This document shows, one piece after another, positions 22,105-33,099 of a DNA stretch of 64,000 nt. Positions within the stretch are counted from its first letter, which is position 1. Each line of letters opens with the position of its first letter. The notes beneath the pieces were generated by a model. The model searched no databases. It was not told where the DNA came from and worked only from the letters and a program-made list of their open reading frames with translations. A program made the position numbers and the translations under genes. This DNA is from Triticum aestivum. Its lineage: Eukaryota; Streptophyta; Magnoliopsida; Poales; Poaceae. The stretch lies in assembly GCF_018294505.1 (NCBI RefSeq), contig NC_057810.1:702069852-702133851 (forward strand), written 5' to 3'.

Positions 22105-23295
22105 ATGACACTAAATTGTTGCCTTGCTTTGCTTACTTCTCAGCTCAATGCCCCATACTATAAGACCACCCTTGTTGCCTCCCGTCTTCTCCATCAAGCT
22201 GATGGACACCTCGCTGCCACGGTCTCCTTCCTCGTTATCGAACTCTCCAAGTTCGACCTCCGTCCAAATGTTGGCCATTTTACGAGGCAAAACAATGTCC
22301 TCTCTTGGAGGAACTGGCTGACGAGGAGGAAAACAACCCGTCATGATGTACCTCTCAAACCTTGTTTGATTAAACCTCCTCTCAAGGCGATTGGAGGGGA
22401 TATGGAGGGATTTTGACTTGTAGGGGATTCAGTCCCTCTCAATACCCTTCAAATCCATCTCAAAGCAAACAAGCCCTGAGGCGGCTCATCGGCCCTGTCC
22501 CCATCCTTGACGCAGCCTTGCAAACAAACTTGCCGGATTGACTCCATCCAGTAACACGAACATATGTTCTTTGGAACGGGAATTGAACCCAAAGAACGCT
22601 CCTCGCTTGACAAACATGTATATTGCTTAGGTTGTGTTTTGGCAGAGCAATTTGCTTTGCACATTTCGGTGGATTTCCAGATTTAATATGTTGCCGAGCT
22701 TAGCGACATGTGAGAACCTGTCAAACGCCGCGTAGGGATATACATGATGAGTAAGTTTTAGACAAAATTAAGGCTTTTAGTATGAAAATATATATTGCTG
22801 GAAATTGAAATTATTGAACATTTTGCCTCTTGTACTGTAGCCATCAGAAACTAAACCAACAGGGATCCAGTTCTTGTATCCCTGCGTGGGGGACTGCAGC
22901 ACGCTGGCCGGAATAGTGAAGCAATCGGCATTGGTAACCCGATCTAACTACAGGCTCAGCATGTACGTTGTTGGCTTGTAGCAAGAGAATGCGACAGTAA
23001 ATTTCACTAAACTGAAGCTTCAAGATTCAAGAATGAGTACCATTTGTGCCGGTGGAGGGCGGGTGGCTACTTGGACGGCAGTGGCGAGAGGGGGAGCTCG
23101 TTTTTGGCGAGCCATGGAAGTTCATGGTGTATAAAGTGGACCAAAAGTCGTCGGACTCGACCGTGGCACGGAGGGCATGGAAGGCAGCGGCGGCACAGAA
23201 GGCGTCCCATGTCGACATGAGTGAGATCACATGTGAAGGGTACCGGAGACGGCAGCGGCACTTTTTCCTTGTAGTGGGGCGCTCGCTCAAAAATA
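22105..23295 (-). pseudogene. F-box/PP2 pseudogene (copy 3)
   Basis: Decayed gene on the minus strand. Exon 1 remnant at about 23040-23290 (HVISLMSTWDAF and FHALRATVESDDFWSTL recall the F-box); exon 2 remnant at about 22840-22985; exon 3 in two pieces, about 22470-22740 (IRQVCLQGCVKDGD) and 22111-22356 (IWTEVELGEFDNEEG, LIVWGIELRSKQ). Exon 3 is split by an insertion at about 22357-22470. Frames do not connect between pieces, and no ATG-to-stop reading survives. It is closest to the neighbouring copy at 23728-26105. Confidence 0.8.
22357..22470. mobile_element. MITE-like insertion in F-box copy 3
   Basis: Ends CCTTGTTTGATTAAACC and the complementary-like CAAAGCAAACAAGCCCT interrupt exon 3. 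The GGCTTGTTTG-type end resembles the MITE at 43847-44214. The borders are approximate, and I could not settle the target duplication. Confidence 0.5.
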
Positions 23296-23727
23296 ATGGT
23301 GTAGTGTTGGCGGGGCTATACGAGGGAATGCGCTTATCACCACGCTGGATTAGTTAGAGTTCACTCCCCCGCCGCTGCTAATGAAGGTACTATAAATGAC
23401 TTACATGAAACATTCCCATCTCAGGATGAACGTACTATATAATAGTGTGTAGTTTCATATTGAATCAGTTTTATTCCTCTCTTTATAAGGGAGCTCAGAA
23501 AAGGCTTATTGAGTAAGAGTTTCGGCCTCATTCTCATTGAGTAAGAGTTTTATTCTTCTCTTTATAATGAATCAATTCTCTTACTCATTTCATAAAAAAA
23601 ATACATCTAACTACATTCAGAACAAAATATCACTTATTGATTAAGAGTTTTGGCCTCATTCTATGTAACAAAAATTAATCGAATAAATTCTCACTTTTAG
23701 CTCTCACATGGGATAGGGTACCCAATG
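23296..23727. other. spacer between F-box copies
   Basis: AT-rich. It holds two imperfect direct repeats around 'GAGTAAGAGTTTTATTCTTC' and 'TTAAGAGTTTTGGCCTCATT'. No gene seen. Confidence 0.5.
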
Positions 23728-24351
23728 CTACAGCCTTACTCGCCTTTGGTGCTTACTTCTTATCACAATGCCCCAGACAATAAGGCCACTCTTGGCTGTT
23801 GTCGTCTCGGTCAAGCTGATGGAGACCTCGCCGTCACCTCCCTCATTATGGAACTCACCAAGCTCCACCTGCATCCAATCGTCGGCTTTCTTACGAGGGA
23901 AAACAATGTCCTCTCCGGGAGGAACCGCATCACAATCACGATAATAACTTGGCATAATATGTTTCCGAGGCGGGTCATCAGCTCCGTCACTGTCCTCGAC
24001 ATAGCCTTGCAGGCAAACCTGCCGCACCGATTCACTCCCAACGACGCCGAATGAAGCTTCTTGAAACGGGAAATCAAACCCATGAAATCTAGGTCCTAGC
24101 TTGAACACCATGTATGCCACGTAGGTTGTGTATTGAGAGAGCATGTTTCTCTGTATCTTTGCACGTATCTTCAGTATGCCATAGCCCATGTCACCGGCTT
24201 GTGAGAACCTGTCGAAAACGTACATAGGGACATATGCATGTGATTAAATTGTGCTGGTCATATAATAAGGGAGAAAGGCACAAGAACCACTAATTAGTGA
24301 AAATGTAATTTTGAAATAGGGGACTATGACAAATTGGAGGTAACTATAAAA

Positions 24352-25385
24352 TCTTTATTACCTAATAATAAAGCAAATTGGGTTTCTTTCGTTCGTCATG
24401 GCATTTTTCTAGAAAAGTCCCTCTATTTCAGAGAATTCAACCCGCGGTCCTGTTTTTAGTTAAAACGAATCGTTTTTCCATATTTTACACAAAAGTCACT
24501 GTGTTTTGTTGAAATCAACCCGCAGTCCGGATTTAAGTCACACCCGAAATGTTATTTTACATTTTTCGAAAACCCCCCTGATGTTTTAGGTAATTCATCC
24601 GCGGATCATATTTAAGTCAAACAATGTTTTTTAAATCATCCATATCTTTTAAACCGTAACTCCGATTTGAACATGTTATATATGAAATTTGATTAAGAAA
24701 ATATGTAGAATATGAATATGAGATTATTTTCACTTGTTAAGTATTTTTAAATATTATTTTAGAATATATTGAAGTCAAATAAATGATTTTCTATATTATC
24801 CATACCTTTTAAACCGTAACTTCGATTTTAACATATTATATATGAAATTTTATTAGAAAAATATGTGGAATCTAAATATGATGTTAATTTTACCTATTAA
24901 ATATTTTTTACATATCGTTTTGGAGCAAACTTATAATTTATAGCGTAAGATCCGTTTTTCTTTCGTACCGACGGCGACCCGGATTGCAAATAAACACCCC
25001 ACTATAACAATATAGGAAAAAGAAAACATCAATAACTACACATGCATACCTCTGAAAAATGTCCCAGGGGAATCAACAGATTTCTCATCGCGAGAGTGAG
25101 AGAAAGAGAGCGAGAGAGAGAGAGAGAGAGGGAGGGGGGGAGAGGGAGGAGAGAGGGAGAGAGAGAAGCCTTAGGATTAAACATATTCAAACACATTTTT
25201 TTTATTTTGTGTGAACACCAAGGCCATCGCCGGCGAGGGTGAGAAGGAGGATAAGCGGCAACACAAATATGATGCCTCGCAAAAATAAAGGAGATGGACC
25301 TATTGTGGTCTTGGGTGATGGTTGTTTGGTTAAGAGTGTGTGTTATGTTTTCTCTCCCGTTGCAATGCACGGGCTCTTTTGCTAG
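24352..25385 (+). mobile_element. non-autonomous Helitron (about 1.03 kb)
   Basis: The 5' end TCTTTATTACCTAATAATAA follows a host A (24351). The 3' end CTAG precedes a host T (25386). Eight to ten bases before the 3' end a short hairpin (CCCGT...ACGGG, 25356-25373) is present, which is the standard Helitron terminator. No Rep/helicase is encoded. Inside are two diverged copies of an AT-rich unit (about 24630-24770 and 24795-24920, with ATCTTTTAAACCGTAACTCC) and a GA-rich microsatellite (about 25090-25165). It lies in intron 2 of F-box copy 4. Confidence 0.82.
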
Positions 25386-25699
25386 TATGTTAAAATTGGC
25401 GCTAAAGTCAAAAAATTATACGCGATGTAACGTGATGCCGCTCAGAACAAACTATTTAGAACCTTGATTAAAACTGAATTATTACGTACTAAATTTGTTC
25501 CGGGAGTAAACAAAGCTGGGAATTAACTGGTCGAACCTTTTGCCTCTTTTGCTGTGGTCCGGGACTGAACCTATACGTATCAAGGACGTGATCTGTACTT
25601 CTGTAGCGCGCTGGCCGAAAACGTGAAGCACTTGACGCCGATGGCCTTGTCCAGCTGCATGCGCTGCAACGTAAATGTAGGAACACAAGATGTTACTTA

Positions 25700-25780
25700 C
25701 TCCCTCTGTCCCATAATATAAGAGCATTTTTTACATTAGTATAGTGTCAAAAACATTTTTATATTACGGGACGGAGGGAG
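25700..25780. mobile_element. Stowaway MITE (81 bp)
   Basis: Perfect-looking terminal inverted repeats CTCCCTCTGTCCCATAATAT / complement of the 3' end (ATTACGGGACGGAGGGAG), flanked by TA duplications. It lies in intron 1 of F-box copy 4. Confidence 0.9.
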
Positions 25781-26186
25781 TATAAGGCAACTAACTAATC
25801 GAAGTGGAGGATTGCATTCGAGGAGTAACGCATGCACGTACCACGTACTTGCCCGGGAGGAGGGCTGGCTCTGTGGAGAGGCGCCGAAACATCCCCTTCT
25901 TGGTCGACGGCGGCTTGCGGGGGAGCTCTCTCCTGGCGAACTGCGGGAGGAGACGGGACCAGACGCTGTCCGAGTCGGCGGCAGCATGGAAGGCCCGGGA
26001 CACGGCGGCGGCGCGAAAGGCGTCCGCCGGCGACGTGCGTGAGATCACGTCCACCATGAGGTCCTCGGACAGACGGTCGATCTCACAGGCGGCTGGCGCG
26101 TCCATGTTGTAATGTGATGTCGAATTGTATAATATAAAGTCCAATATATAGTTTCCCCCTCAAAAAAAAAGTCCAATATATAGAGA

Positions 26187-26201
26187 GACTTATATATTTA
26201 T
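26187..26201 (-). promoter_or_regulatory. candidate TATA box of F-box copy 4
   Basis: The minus strand reads CTATAAATATATAAG about 85-95 bases upstream of the ATG at 26105. Confidence 0.5.
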
Positions 26202-26529
26202 AGGAAGCAGCTGGACCATGGAGCCGCCCGGAACCGTGCATGCCACGTAAATGAAATGAGGAGGATATATGGATCGGAAGCTGCACCAAGGAACCACGCA
26301 GACGTGCATGGTACGTAAATGTAAATCCAGTTTTTTTTTTTTTGAGCATCATGTAAATCCAGTTTTGACTAGTAGGAGGTTGGCAGAGATGATGGAAACG
26401 CGAAAACGCTGTGTGGTTACATTGCTTGATATTTACGGAAACTAGTTTGAAGTTAAACCAGCAGGTGCATTGAATTTTTATTTTTTTTAAGGGGTAGCAG
26501 GTGCATTGGATTAGGGCAAATCCTAAACG

Positions 26530-28080
26530 GCGCCTGTTGCGCCCGTTTTTTCTATTTCGACAAACGGGCCCCTTTTAATGTTTTTTCATTTTCTGAACTT
26601 GCTGCAAAAAAAGGGCGTGACGGGGAATCGGACCCGCGCCGCGGGGTTCTTTATAGAACACGCTAACCAACACAGCCGAGCCACCTCCTATGATTATCTA
26701 ATTCCTCTTTCCTCTTTACTTCTCACGTGTTTTTCTTTTTTTCTTTTTTTTCCTGTTGTTCTTCCTTTTTGCCTTTTCTTTTTTTCCTTTTTCTGTCTTT
26801 TTCAAAATCGACGAACTTTTTTTCACTTTTAAGAACTGTCTTTCAAATTCGATGAGGTTTTCTTGAAAATCGATGAACTTTTTTCATATTCGGTGAACTT
26901 TTTGCAAAATCGATGAACTTTTCTCACCAAATTCCAAGATTTTTTCCAAAATTGATTAACTTTTTTTCAAATTCAATGAACTTTTTTTGAAAATCAGTGA
27001 ACTTCTTTAAATTGGATGAACTATTTTCGAATTGGATGAACTATTTTCAATATCCAAAATATGTTCAGATTTTTCGAAATTCGTTTGACTTTTCAGAAAA
27101 TGTTTTTCGAAATTCCAAATTTTGTTCATGTTTTCCAATTTTGTTCACATTTCATAAATAGTTCTGAATTCCAAATTTTTGTTCACCGTATTGAAGAAAA
27201 ATGTTCACCATACATTGAAAAAAATTCAGTGTGTATAAAAATATGGTCATCATGTATAGAAATTTTGTTCAGCATGCACTCAAAAGGAGTTCATCGTATT
27301 TAAAAACAAGTTCTATGTGTATTTGAATATTGTTCACCATACATTGAAAAAATGTTCAGTGTGTATAAAAAATGTTCATCGTTGTAGAGAAATTTTGTTC
27401 AGCATGTATTCAAAAAAAGTTCAGCGTATTTTAAAAAAAATGTTCAGTGTTTCTTTTTTTCCTTTTTTCGTTTTTGTTTTTTCCTTTTCCTTTTTTTGTT
27501 CTAGTTAGATGTTTTTCTTGAAATTTGTGAACTTTTTTCTTTAAAATCGATGAACTTTTCTCAAATCCGATGAACTTTTTTCAAATCCGATGAACTCTTT
27601 TCCAAATATGATGAACTTTTTTCAAATCCGATGAACTTTTTTCCAAATCCGATGAGCGATTTTCAAATCCGATGAACTCTTTTCCAAATTCGATGAACTA
27701 TTTTCCAAATTCGATGAACTTTTTTCAAATCCGATGAACTTTTTTCCAAATTCGATGAACTTTTTCAAATTCAATGATCTTTTCTTGAAAGATTATTAAC
27801 TTCTTTTCAATTTTGATGAACGTTTTGCAAATTCGATGAATTTTTTTTCAAATTCGATGAACTATTTTCAAGTTTGATGAACATTAAATGAAAATCCATT
27901 ATCTTTTTTTCAATTTTGATGAACATTTTTCAAAACCAATATTTTTTTTAAATTTAATGAACCTTTTTTGAAAACCAATAAACCTTTTTCAGGTTAATGT
28001 AATTTTCTTCCAAAATGAAGAACAATTTTCAAAATCCATGAACTATTTCAATGTCACTATCTTTTTCCAAAAAAAGATAT
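26530..28080. repeat. degenerate GATGAACTTTTTTCAAATTC repeat region with tRNA-like head
   Basis: From about 26810 to 28050 a 20-24 bp unit (GATGAACTTTTTTCAAATTC and variants) recurs dozens of times, with a second theme TTCACCATACATTGAAAAAA / GTTCAGCGTATT (27180-27430). The minus strand of 26620-26690 resembles tRNA promoter boxes (TGGCTCGGCTGTG...GGTCCGATTCC), suggesting SINE-derived or tRNA-derived sequence, but it does not fold into a proper tRNA. All ORFs here are low-complexity products. Confidence 0.65.
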
Positions 28081-28379
28081 GAAATAGAATAGCGCGGCGA
28101 CATTATTTATTACAGCTTTGTCGCTGTTAGTAGTCACCACCGGCATGGTAGGTCGAGTGGCTGGTGGACTCGTACCTGAACTGGAAGGTTGTGTGTTTGA
28201 GACCTGGAGATATCTTTTTTCGTTTTTTTGGCGAGCCTTTTTGTTCGCTGCTGAGCGCAATTCATGGGCCGGCCTAGTTGGGCGCCGTAACGAGCGCGAG
28301 GGAGAGGTTCGAGCGCCTGAAGCGCTCGATAGGAGCTCCCTTGGATTAGGATCCGTAGGAAAAACGGGCCGGGAAACCA

Positions 28380-30960
28380 TGGAACGGGCCGCCTGCGGGA
28401 TCGAGCGTCTGCCACAGGAGCTCCTCGTGCACGTGCTCTCCCTCACGTCGCCGGCGGATGCCTTCCGCGCCGCCGCAGTCTCCCGGGCCTTCCAGCAGGA
28501 GCTCCCTGCCCCTCGACCTCCTGCGCTTCGCAAAGAAGGAGCTCCCCTGCATGCCGCCGTCAAACAAGAAGGGGCTGTCGTTCTTACGCCTTGCCAACCA
28601 ACCCGCCCTTCTCCCGGGCAAGTTCATCGTACGTCATCGTTGTTCGCTAAGCTCCTCAACTCAACCCTTAAGCATCTGACCGCTTCTCCTTGTTCTTCAT
28701 TGCCATCGTTCAGATCGATCTGTTCCTTGCTCGATGGCCTAACTAACTGGGCCTTCTCTTGCAGCGCATGCAGCTGGACAAGGGCACAAGGCCACCGGCG
28801 CCAAGTGCTTCGCGCTTTCGGTTAGCAAGATACGGTTTACGTGGTTTGGGAGATGGGACGCATGGCGCTTGGTCCATCTCGGTTTTGATCCTAACACAAG
28901 AGGCAAAAGGTTTAGTTTCATAGCCAATATAATTCTCCCCTAGATACCTTGCAATGCATAATTTTCCCCTTATATAGTTATATGTAAATAAAAACGATCC
29001 CCAACTAACGCTCCTACTCACGACTGGACTGTTGCGTGCAGGTTCTTAAGAGCGGCCAACATCTCAGATACCCGCAGTAGCATACATAGCAACATGCTCT
29101 CCCCGAACTCGCCCTACGCAGCTTGTATTGTGTTCAAGCTAATAGGCTATGAACTCGACAGGTGGGACCAGGACGTTCTTGTTTTTTAGGGGTAAAGCAT
29201 TTATTCAAAACTCAAGCAAACACAAGTCCAAAAGAATCCGAAAGTCTCATCTGCTCCTAAAAAACGAAAACCTAAGTCTCATCTGCACACACATTGCAGA
29301 CATTAAAAAAAACCGGAATCTCATCTCCAACAGTCTGCAGGATACAATGTGGTGGCATATCGAGCCACACTTTATTCATCTCAATGCTAACCCCTCCTTT
29401 GCTAGTATGTGCGCTGCACTGTTAACCATTCTTCTTGCCCAGCTCACCTTGTACTCTTGACGAGATCGTAGCAGCTCCTTCACTTCGTCGATGAGTGGAC
29501 CAACCGCCGATAGGTTCTTACTGCTGTCATTGAGCATCGCCACCACCTCTTTGTTGTCAAGCTCTAGGTGAACCTTTTGAAAGCCCTGTTGGATCGCTAG
29601 TTGCACTGCTGGACGACTTGCCAACACTTCCATTCCAGATACTCGGGGTCAGAGATGCTTGGGAGGAAAGCACACGCCCCTCCTTTGAATGCACCAGCAT
29701 GATCCCGCAGGACCACTCCTCCGCCCCCCTTTGTTCGCAGCTTTGTCGTGGCACCATCAGCATTTGCTTGAATCCGGCCCATTTCTGGAAGCTTCCATGC
29801 CTCCACATGTGTGATAGTTGGGTGTCTAGGGCCTTTGGGGTGCACCTCCCTCCATTCATTCATATGTGAACTCACCTTCATGGCTACTGCGCGTGCATAC
29901 GCTATTCGCTTACCATCCCTACTCTCATTCCTCGCAAGCCACATGTCATAGAGCGCTTGGATCATCGTCTCCCGTTCGGAATCATTCGTGTCGGCAATCC
30001 ATTCCTTTAGCTACGACGAGATAGCACTAAAAGATCCATCCATCTCCGGCGGCGTTACAACAGGAGCATCCAGCTCCTCTTTGAGAATTTGCCAGAAATG
30101 CTTGGAGTGCTGGCAGCCCCAAAAAGGGTGATAGATGGTCTTCTCCCTTCCACAAACAACACAGGAGACTCCGCCTTTAATCCTTCTCCGGTACAGCTCC
30201 GCACCGACCGCCAGTCCATTACGCATCAGCCTCCAGGTATGAATCTTGGCCTTGTTCGGTGCATCGATACTCCATAGCGCCAGCCATGCTTTATGTCTTC
30301 TGAGTGTAAACGAGGTCTCCGGCCGTCCGGTTCTCGTCGCCCTGATACTCATCTTCAGATGGTATGCAGATTTTACAGTGAACTAACCATTCTTTCTGAA
30401 GTTCCTAGCAAGATAGTCGCTTACACCCGGGCCGCCCACCACAATCTGCTTAATATCGCATGTGTCATCGGCTGTGAACATGTCATCCATGTTCCCTACA
30501 TCCCAGCTGTCTCCTTGTGTGGTGAGGAGGCCAGCCACTTTTGTGACACCATGCCTATACACTTGTCCCAAAGGCTTGAGGCTTCCCTGCCTTGGAATCC
30601 AATTGTCATGGTGCACATTGATAGAGGTACCATCGCCAATCCTCCACACCAGCCTTTCCCGCAGCAGGTCCCGTCCATGTAAGATGCTCCGAAACATGAA
30701 AGATGCTCCACCCGAGCACGTAGCTGACATAATTGATCCCTCCTTGCAGTACCGTGCCTTGAGCACTCTTGCACGCAAAGAGGAAGGGTTCTATAATATC
30801 CTCCAAGCCTGCTTTGCTAACAACACTTGGTTGAACGCTTCCGGGGCCATAAAACCCATCCCACCCTAGCACATCTGGACCAGGACGTTCAGCTCCTTCA
30901 GTTCGACGAGGGATGTATAAATATCAGAGCACGAGTAGGGGACACGTAACTATATCGCAA
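28380..30960 (+). pseudogene. F-box/PP2 pseudogene interrupted by a LINE (copy 5)
   Basis: Plus strand. Exon 1 from 28380 (MERAACGIERLPQELLVHVL, SLTSPADAFRAAAVSRAF) lacks about ten codons (the AAADSDAVW stretch of paralogues), and this shifts the frame before the FAKKELPCMPPSNKKGL segment. Exon 2 (28765-28909) is 145 nt, the family's 137 plus an 8-bp direct duplication (GCACAAGG near 28780), a second frameshift. Exon 3 starts at 29042 (NMLSPNSPYAA) and is interrupted at 29178 by a LINE. A piece resumes at 30877, after which no PP2 C-terminus can be recognised. At least three independent lesions. Confidence 0.82.
29179..30876 (-). mobile_element. 5'-truncated LINE (L1 type) in F-box copy 5
   Basis: Flanked by a 14-bp target duplication GGACCAGGACGTTC (29165-29178 and 30877-30890). 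A short A tail appears on the minus strand (TTTTTT on plus, 29182-29187). On the minus strand, in order: end of the RT C-terminal region (WRIGDGTSINVHHDNWIPR, about 30590-30690), a zf-RVT domain (AWLALWSIDAPNKAKIHTWR; CVVCG, 30011-30352) and a LINE-type RNase H (QANADGATTKL, 29376-29965). Frames are broken between domains. Endonuclease and most of RT are missing because of 5' truncation. Confidence 0.88.
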
Positions 30961-31321
30961 TGTTTTCTAATCCACAATATCTATTTTTAAGTTGACTGGA
31001 TTTTGATTTGGGTAAGTTGATTTTGTGAGGAGAGGAACAGTTGGAGGAGGAAGACAGCCGGAGGAAGAAGAAATAGGACAGTCATTGGATCTTAATCTAA
31101 TGGCTAAGAAAATCGACTTACATAAAATAAATTTTCAAGCGATTTATGTATAGCCGATCCCTATCTGATCTTCTCAATGTGATCACAATGCAACACGCAA
31201 GATAAATATTGCTACATGTGTTTATTAGAAAACCAATTTGGTCCACAGTTTGATAAAAGGGCATGTCCCGGTTTGAATAGTATTGACACCAGCAAGATAT
31301 AATCTTTTGTATGTCCCTTTC
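30961..31321. other. spacer between convergent F-box pseudogenes
   Basis: Lies between the plus-strand copy 5 and the minus-strand copy 6. AT-rich; I see no gene, RNA or transposon end. Confidence 0.5.
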
Positions 31322-32260
31322 TTAAGACTGGACATCTCGTTCTTTGATTCGGATCTCAATGCTTCGCACGATGAGACCTACCTTCGGATACAGGTACTTT
31401 GTCTCGGCCAACACAACGCGCACCTCGTCGTTGCCATCTCCATGATTGTAGAATCCATCCGCTAGCTGCAGCTCCATCCAACCATCTGCTCTTATGTGGG
31501 GAAGAACCACATCGTCTTCAATAACAACTGTGTGATACACTTCCAACCAATTAGTACGGTCCTCGACATGATTCCGAGGCACTACACCACCGGCACCATC
31601 GTCATAGTAGCCATGGAGGCAAGCTCGTCGGGTTGATACGCTTCCTCCAACATTGAGCAACACCTCCTGGAATGGGAAGTCAAGCCCGCAGGCTCGATCC
31701 GATAGTTTGAACACTAGGTAAGCGACGTAGGTGGAATTCGGGGAGAGCATCTTGCTGTCGATCTTGCCGCGGATTTCCAACCAGGCAACACATCGGAGTT
31801 GAGCGGCTTCTGATGCGATTCTGTTGCAAAACATATGGTATATTATGGCACAACATTAGTTAGTGTATGCTAGTCTTTTTGTCGCTGGTAAACTTGTCCA
31901 GCCACATCCTCTGCACGTAGCAATAGTGGCGCCCATTAAATAAACATTCCACGTCGAAGAGGCAGCAAATTAAGCAGCTAGCGCGAGATATGTACGTACC
32001 GTGACTCTGCCTAGGAGGAGGGCGGGCTGGTCGGAGAGGCGCAGGAACCGTGCCTTACTCGACGGCAGCGTCGCGAGGGAGCGCTCGGCGGTGTCGACGA
32101 ACTGTGGGAGATCGCCGGGTAGGAAGCGGGATCAGACGGCGTCGGAATCCATGGAGGCACGGAAGGCACGGGAGACGGCGGTCGCGCGGCAGGCGTCCCG
32201 CGGCGACGTCAGGGAGACGATCGCCGCAAGGAGCTCCTCCGGCAGCCGTCTCCATCGTAT
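31322..32260 (-). pseudogene. F-box/PP2 pseudogene (copy 6)
   Basis: Minus strand. Exon 1 (about 32000-32250) has RLPEELLAAIVSLTSPRDAC and SRAFRASMDSDAV, then TGA where the paralogues have the Trp codon of AVWSCFLPRD (at about 32129-32131). The presumed ATG is out of frame with the F-box. Exon 2 keeps only about 30 bases after its AG acceptor (start at 31910, RMWLDKFTSDKK). Exon 3 (31322-31820) is still fully open, with SEAAQLRCVAWLEIRGKI, DFPFQEVLLNVGGSVSTR and GWMELQLADGFYNHGDG. The gene cannot make a fused F-box/PP2 protein, but exon 3 remains an intact lectin-like domain. Confidence 0.82.
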
Positions 32261-32717
32261 CTCTCTGCTTCTCTCGCGCCTGTCTGTGGCAGGCGGCTGT
32301 CTCCATGCACGCCTCCATCGTCCCTCTCTGCTTCTCTTGCGCCTGTCGTCGTCCACCGGCCGGGTTCTGTCGGCTACTCGGCTGAGATTGATCAGACCGG
32401 AGCAGAGCTTTTTTTGCATGGTAATACGTGTCTCATTCATATCATAAAGATGAAATTACAAGTCACGTAAAAACCGACATGACAAAACTGAAAAGATAGT
32501 AGAACATTGCTAAGCTTGACACCAACGTCCATCACTTGCCTCCGGCACCACCACAGCAGCCACCAAAGAAAAAAAATGACGGATCACCTCCTCACCCGAA
32601 CTCGACGCGGCTCCATCGCTAATATGCAGCTTTGCGGACCTCCAAGGTGGCTCACCAAAGATGAAGCCATTGCCGTTGAAAGAATCAGACCGAAGCAACA
32701 CCCCGGACAGGCTATCA

Positions 32718-33054
32718 TGTTGCCCTCGATGCACTCTGAAACAGCTCGCGAGAGAGAGGTTTTGCGCAGCGAACTTGCATGCTGCTTTTCTGCTTCTTCT
32801 TCCTTTTATTTCTGAACTTAAGGTGATCATGGCGTAGTCATGTCGCTCTTACCGGATCGCGCCATCCCATGATCGAGCACGCAGTCCATGGCCTCCTACA
32901 ATCGCTCCACGGAACGCACAAGTCGCGCCTCGCGGAAACAACTAACTAACCTGACAGAAAAACGCTAACTGAATCCTAACAGAAAGCTACATCGAGGCAA
33001 AGTCTGAAACTACTGAAACTAGACAGGCTAGCTAAACTAGCTTATTGTGCAACA
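32718..33054 (-). repeat. 3' LTR of element 4 (337 bp)
   Basis: Matches 37371-37711 with scattered changes. The minus-strand polypurine tract lies at 33055-33066. It has TG...CA ends. Confidence 0.95.
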
Positions 33055-33099
33055 AACTCCCCCTAAGCTAGGTTGGCTTGAACGCGACGACCCCCACAC

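Larger units (their letters stand above)
23728..26105 (-). pseudogene. F-box/PP2 gene with exon-2 frameshift (copy 4)
   Basis: Three-exon layout. Exon 1, 25842-26105 (88 codons; MDAPAACEIDRLSEDLM, F-box RTSPADAFRAAAVSRAFH), ends at a GTACGT donor. Exon 2 is 25537-25663 and exon 3 is 23728-24208, ending with the PP2 lectin C-terminus (WMQVELGEFHNEGGDGEVSI; GLIVWGIVIRSK). Exon 2 is 127 nt, whereas the sound paralogue has 134 and others 137, so its two ends are in different frames and a TGA is met after about 27 codons. That makes it a pseudogene unless splicing differs. Exons 1 and 3 are otherwise clean, so the loss may be recent. An in-frame ATG at 26144 could add 13 residues. Intron 1 holds a Stowaway MITE and intron 2 a Helitron. 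Confidence 0.75.

Noticed and set aside
25029..25370. ORFs in the GA-rich part of the Helitron
   Set aside because: Microsatellite translation without motifs. Helitron Rep/helicase motifs are absent.
26620..26690. tRNA-like stretch on the minus strand (TGGCTCGGCTGTG...GGTCCGATTCC)
   Set aside because: It has box A and box B-like motifs, but the acceptor stem pairs poorly and the anticodon loop is off-size. I treat it as a SINE-like remnant.
26530..28080. CRISPR-like or satellite array
   Set aside because: The units are too diverged, of variable length, and lack unique spacers. It is a plant nuclear repeat.
28140..28200. tRNA-like stretch on the plus strand (GGTAGGTCGAGTGGCTGG...GTTTGAGACC)
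   Set aside because: Only the box motifs match and no cloverleaf forms. It is likely repeat-derived.
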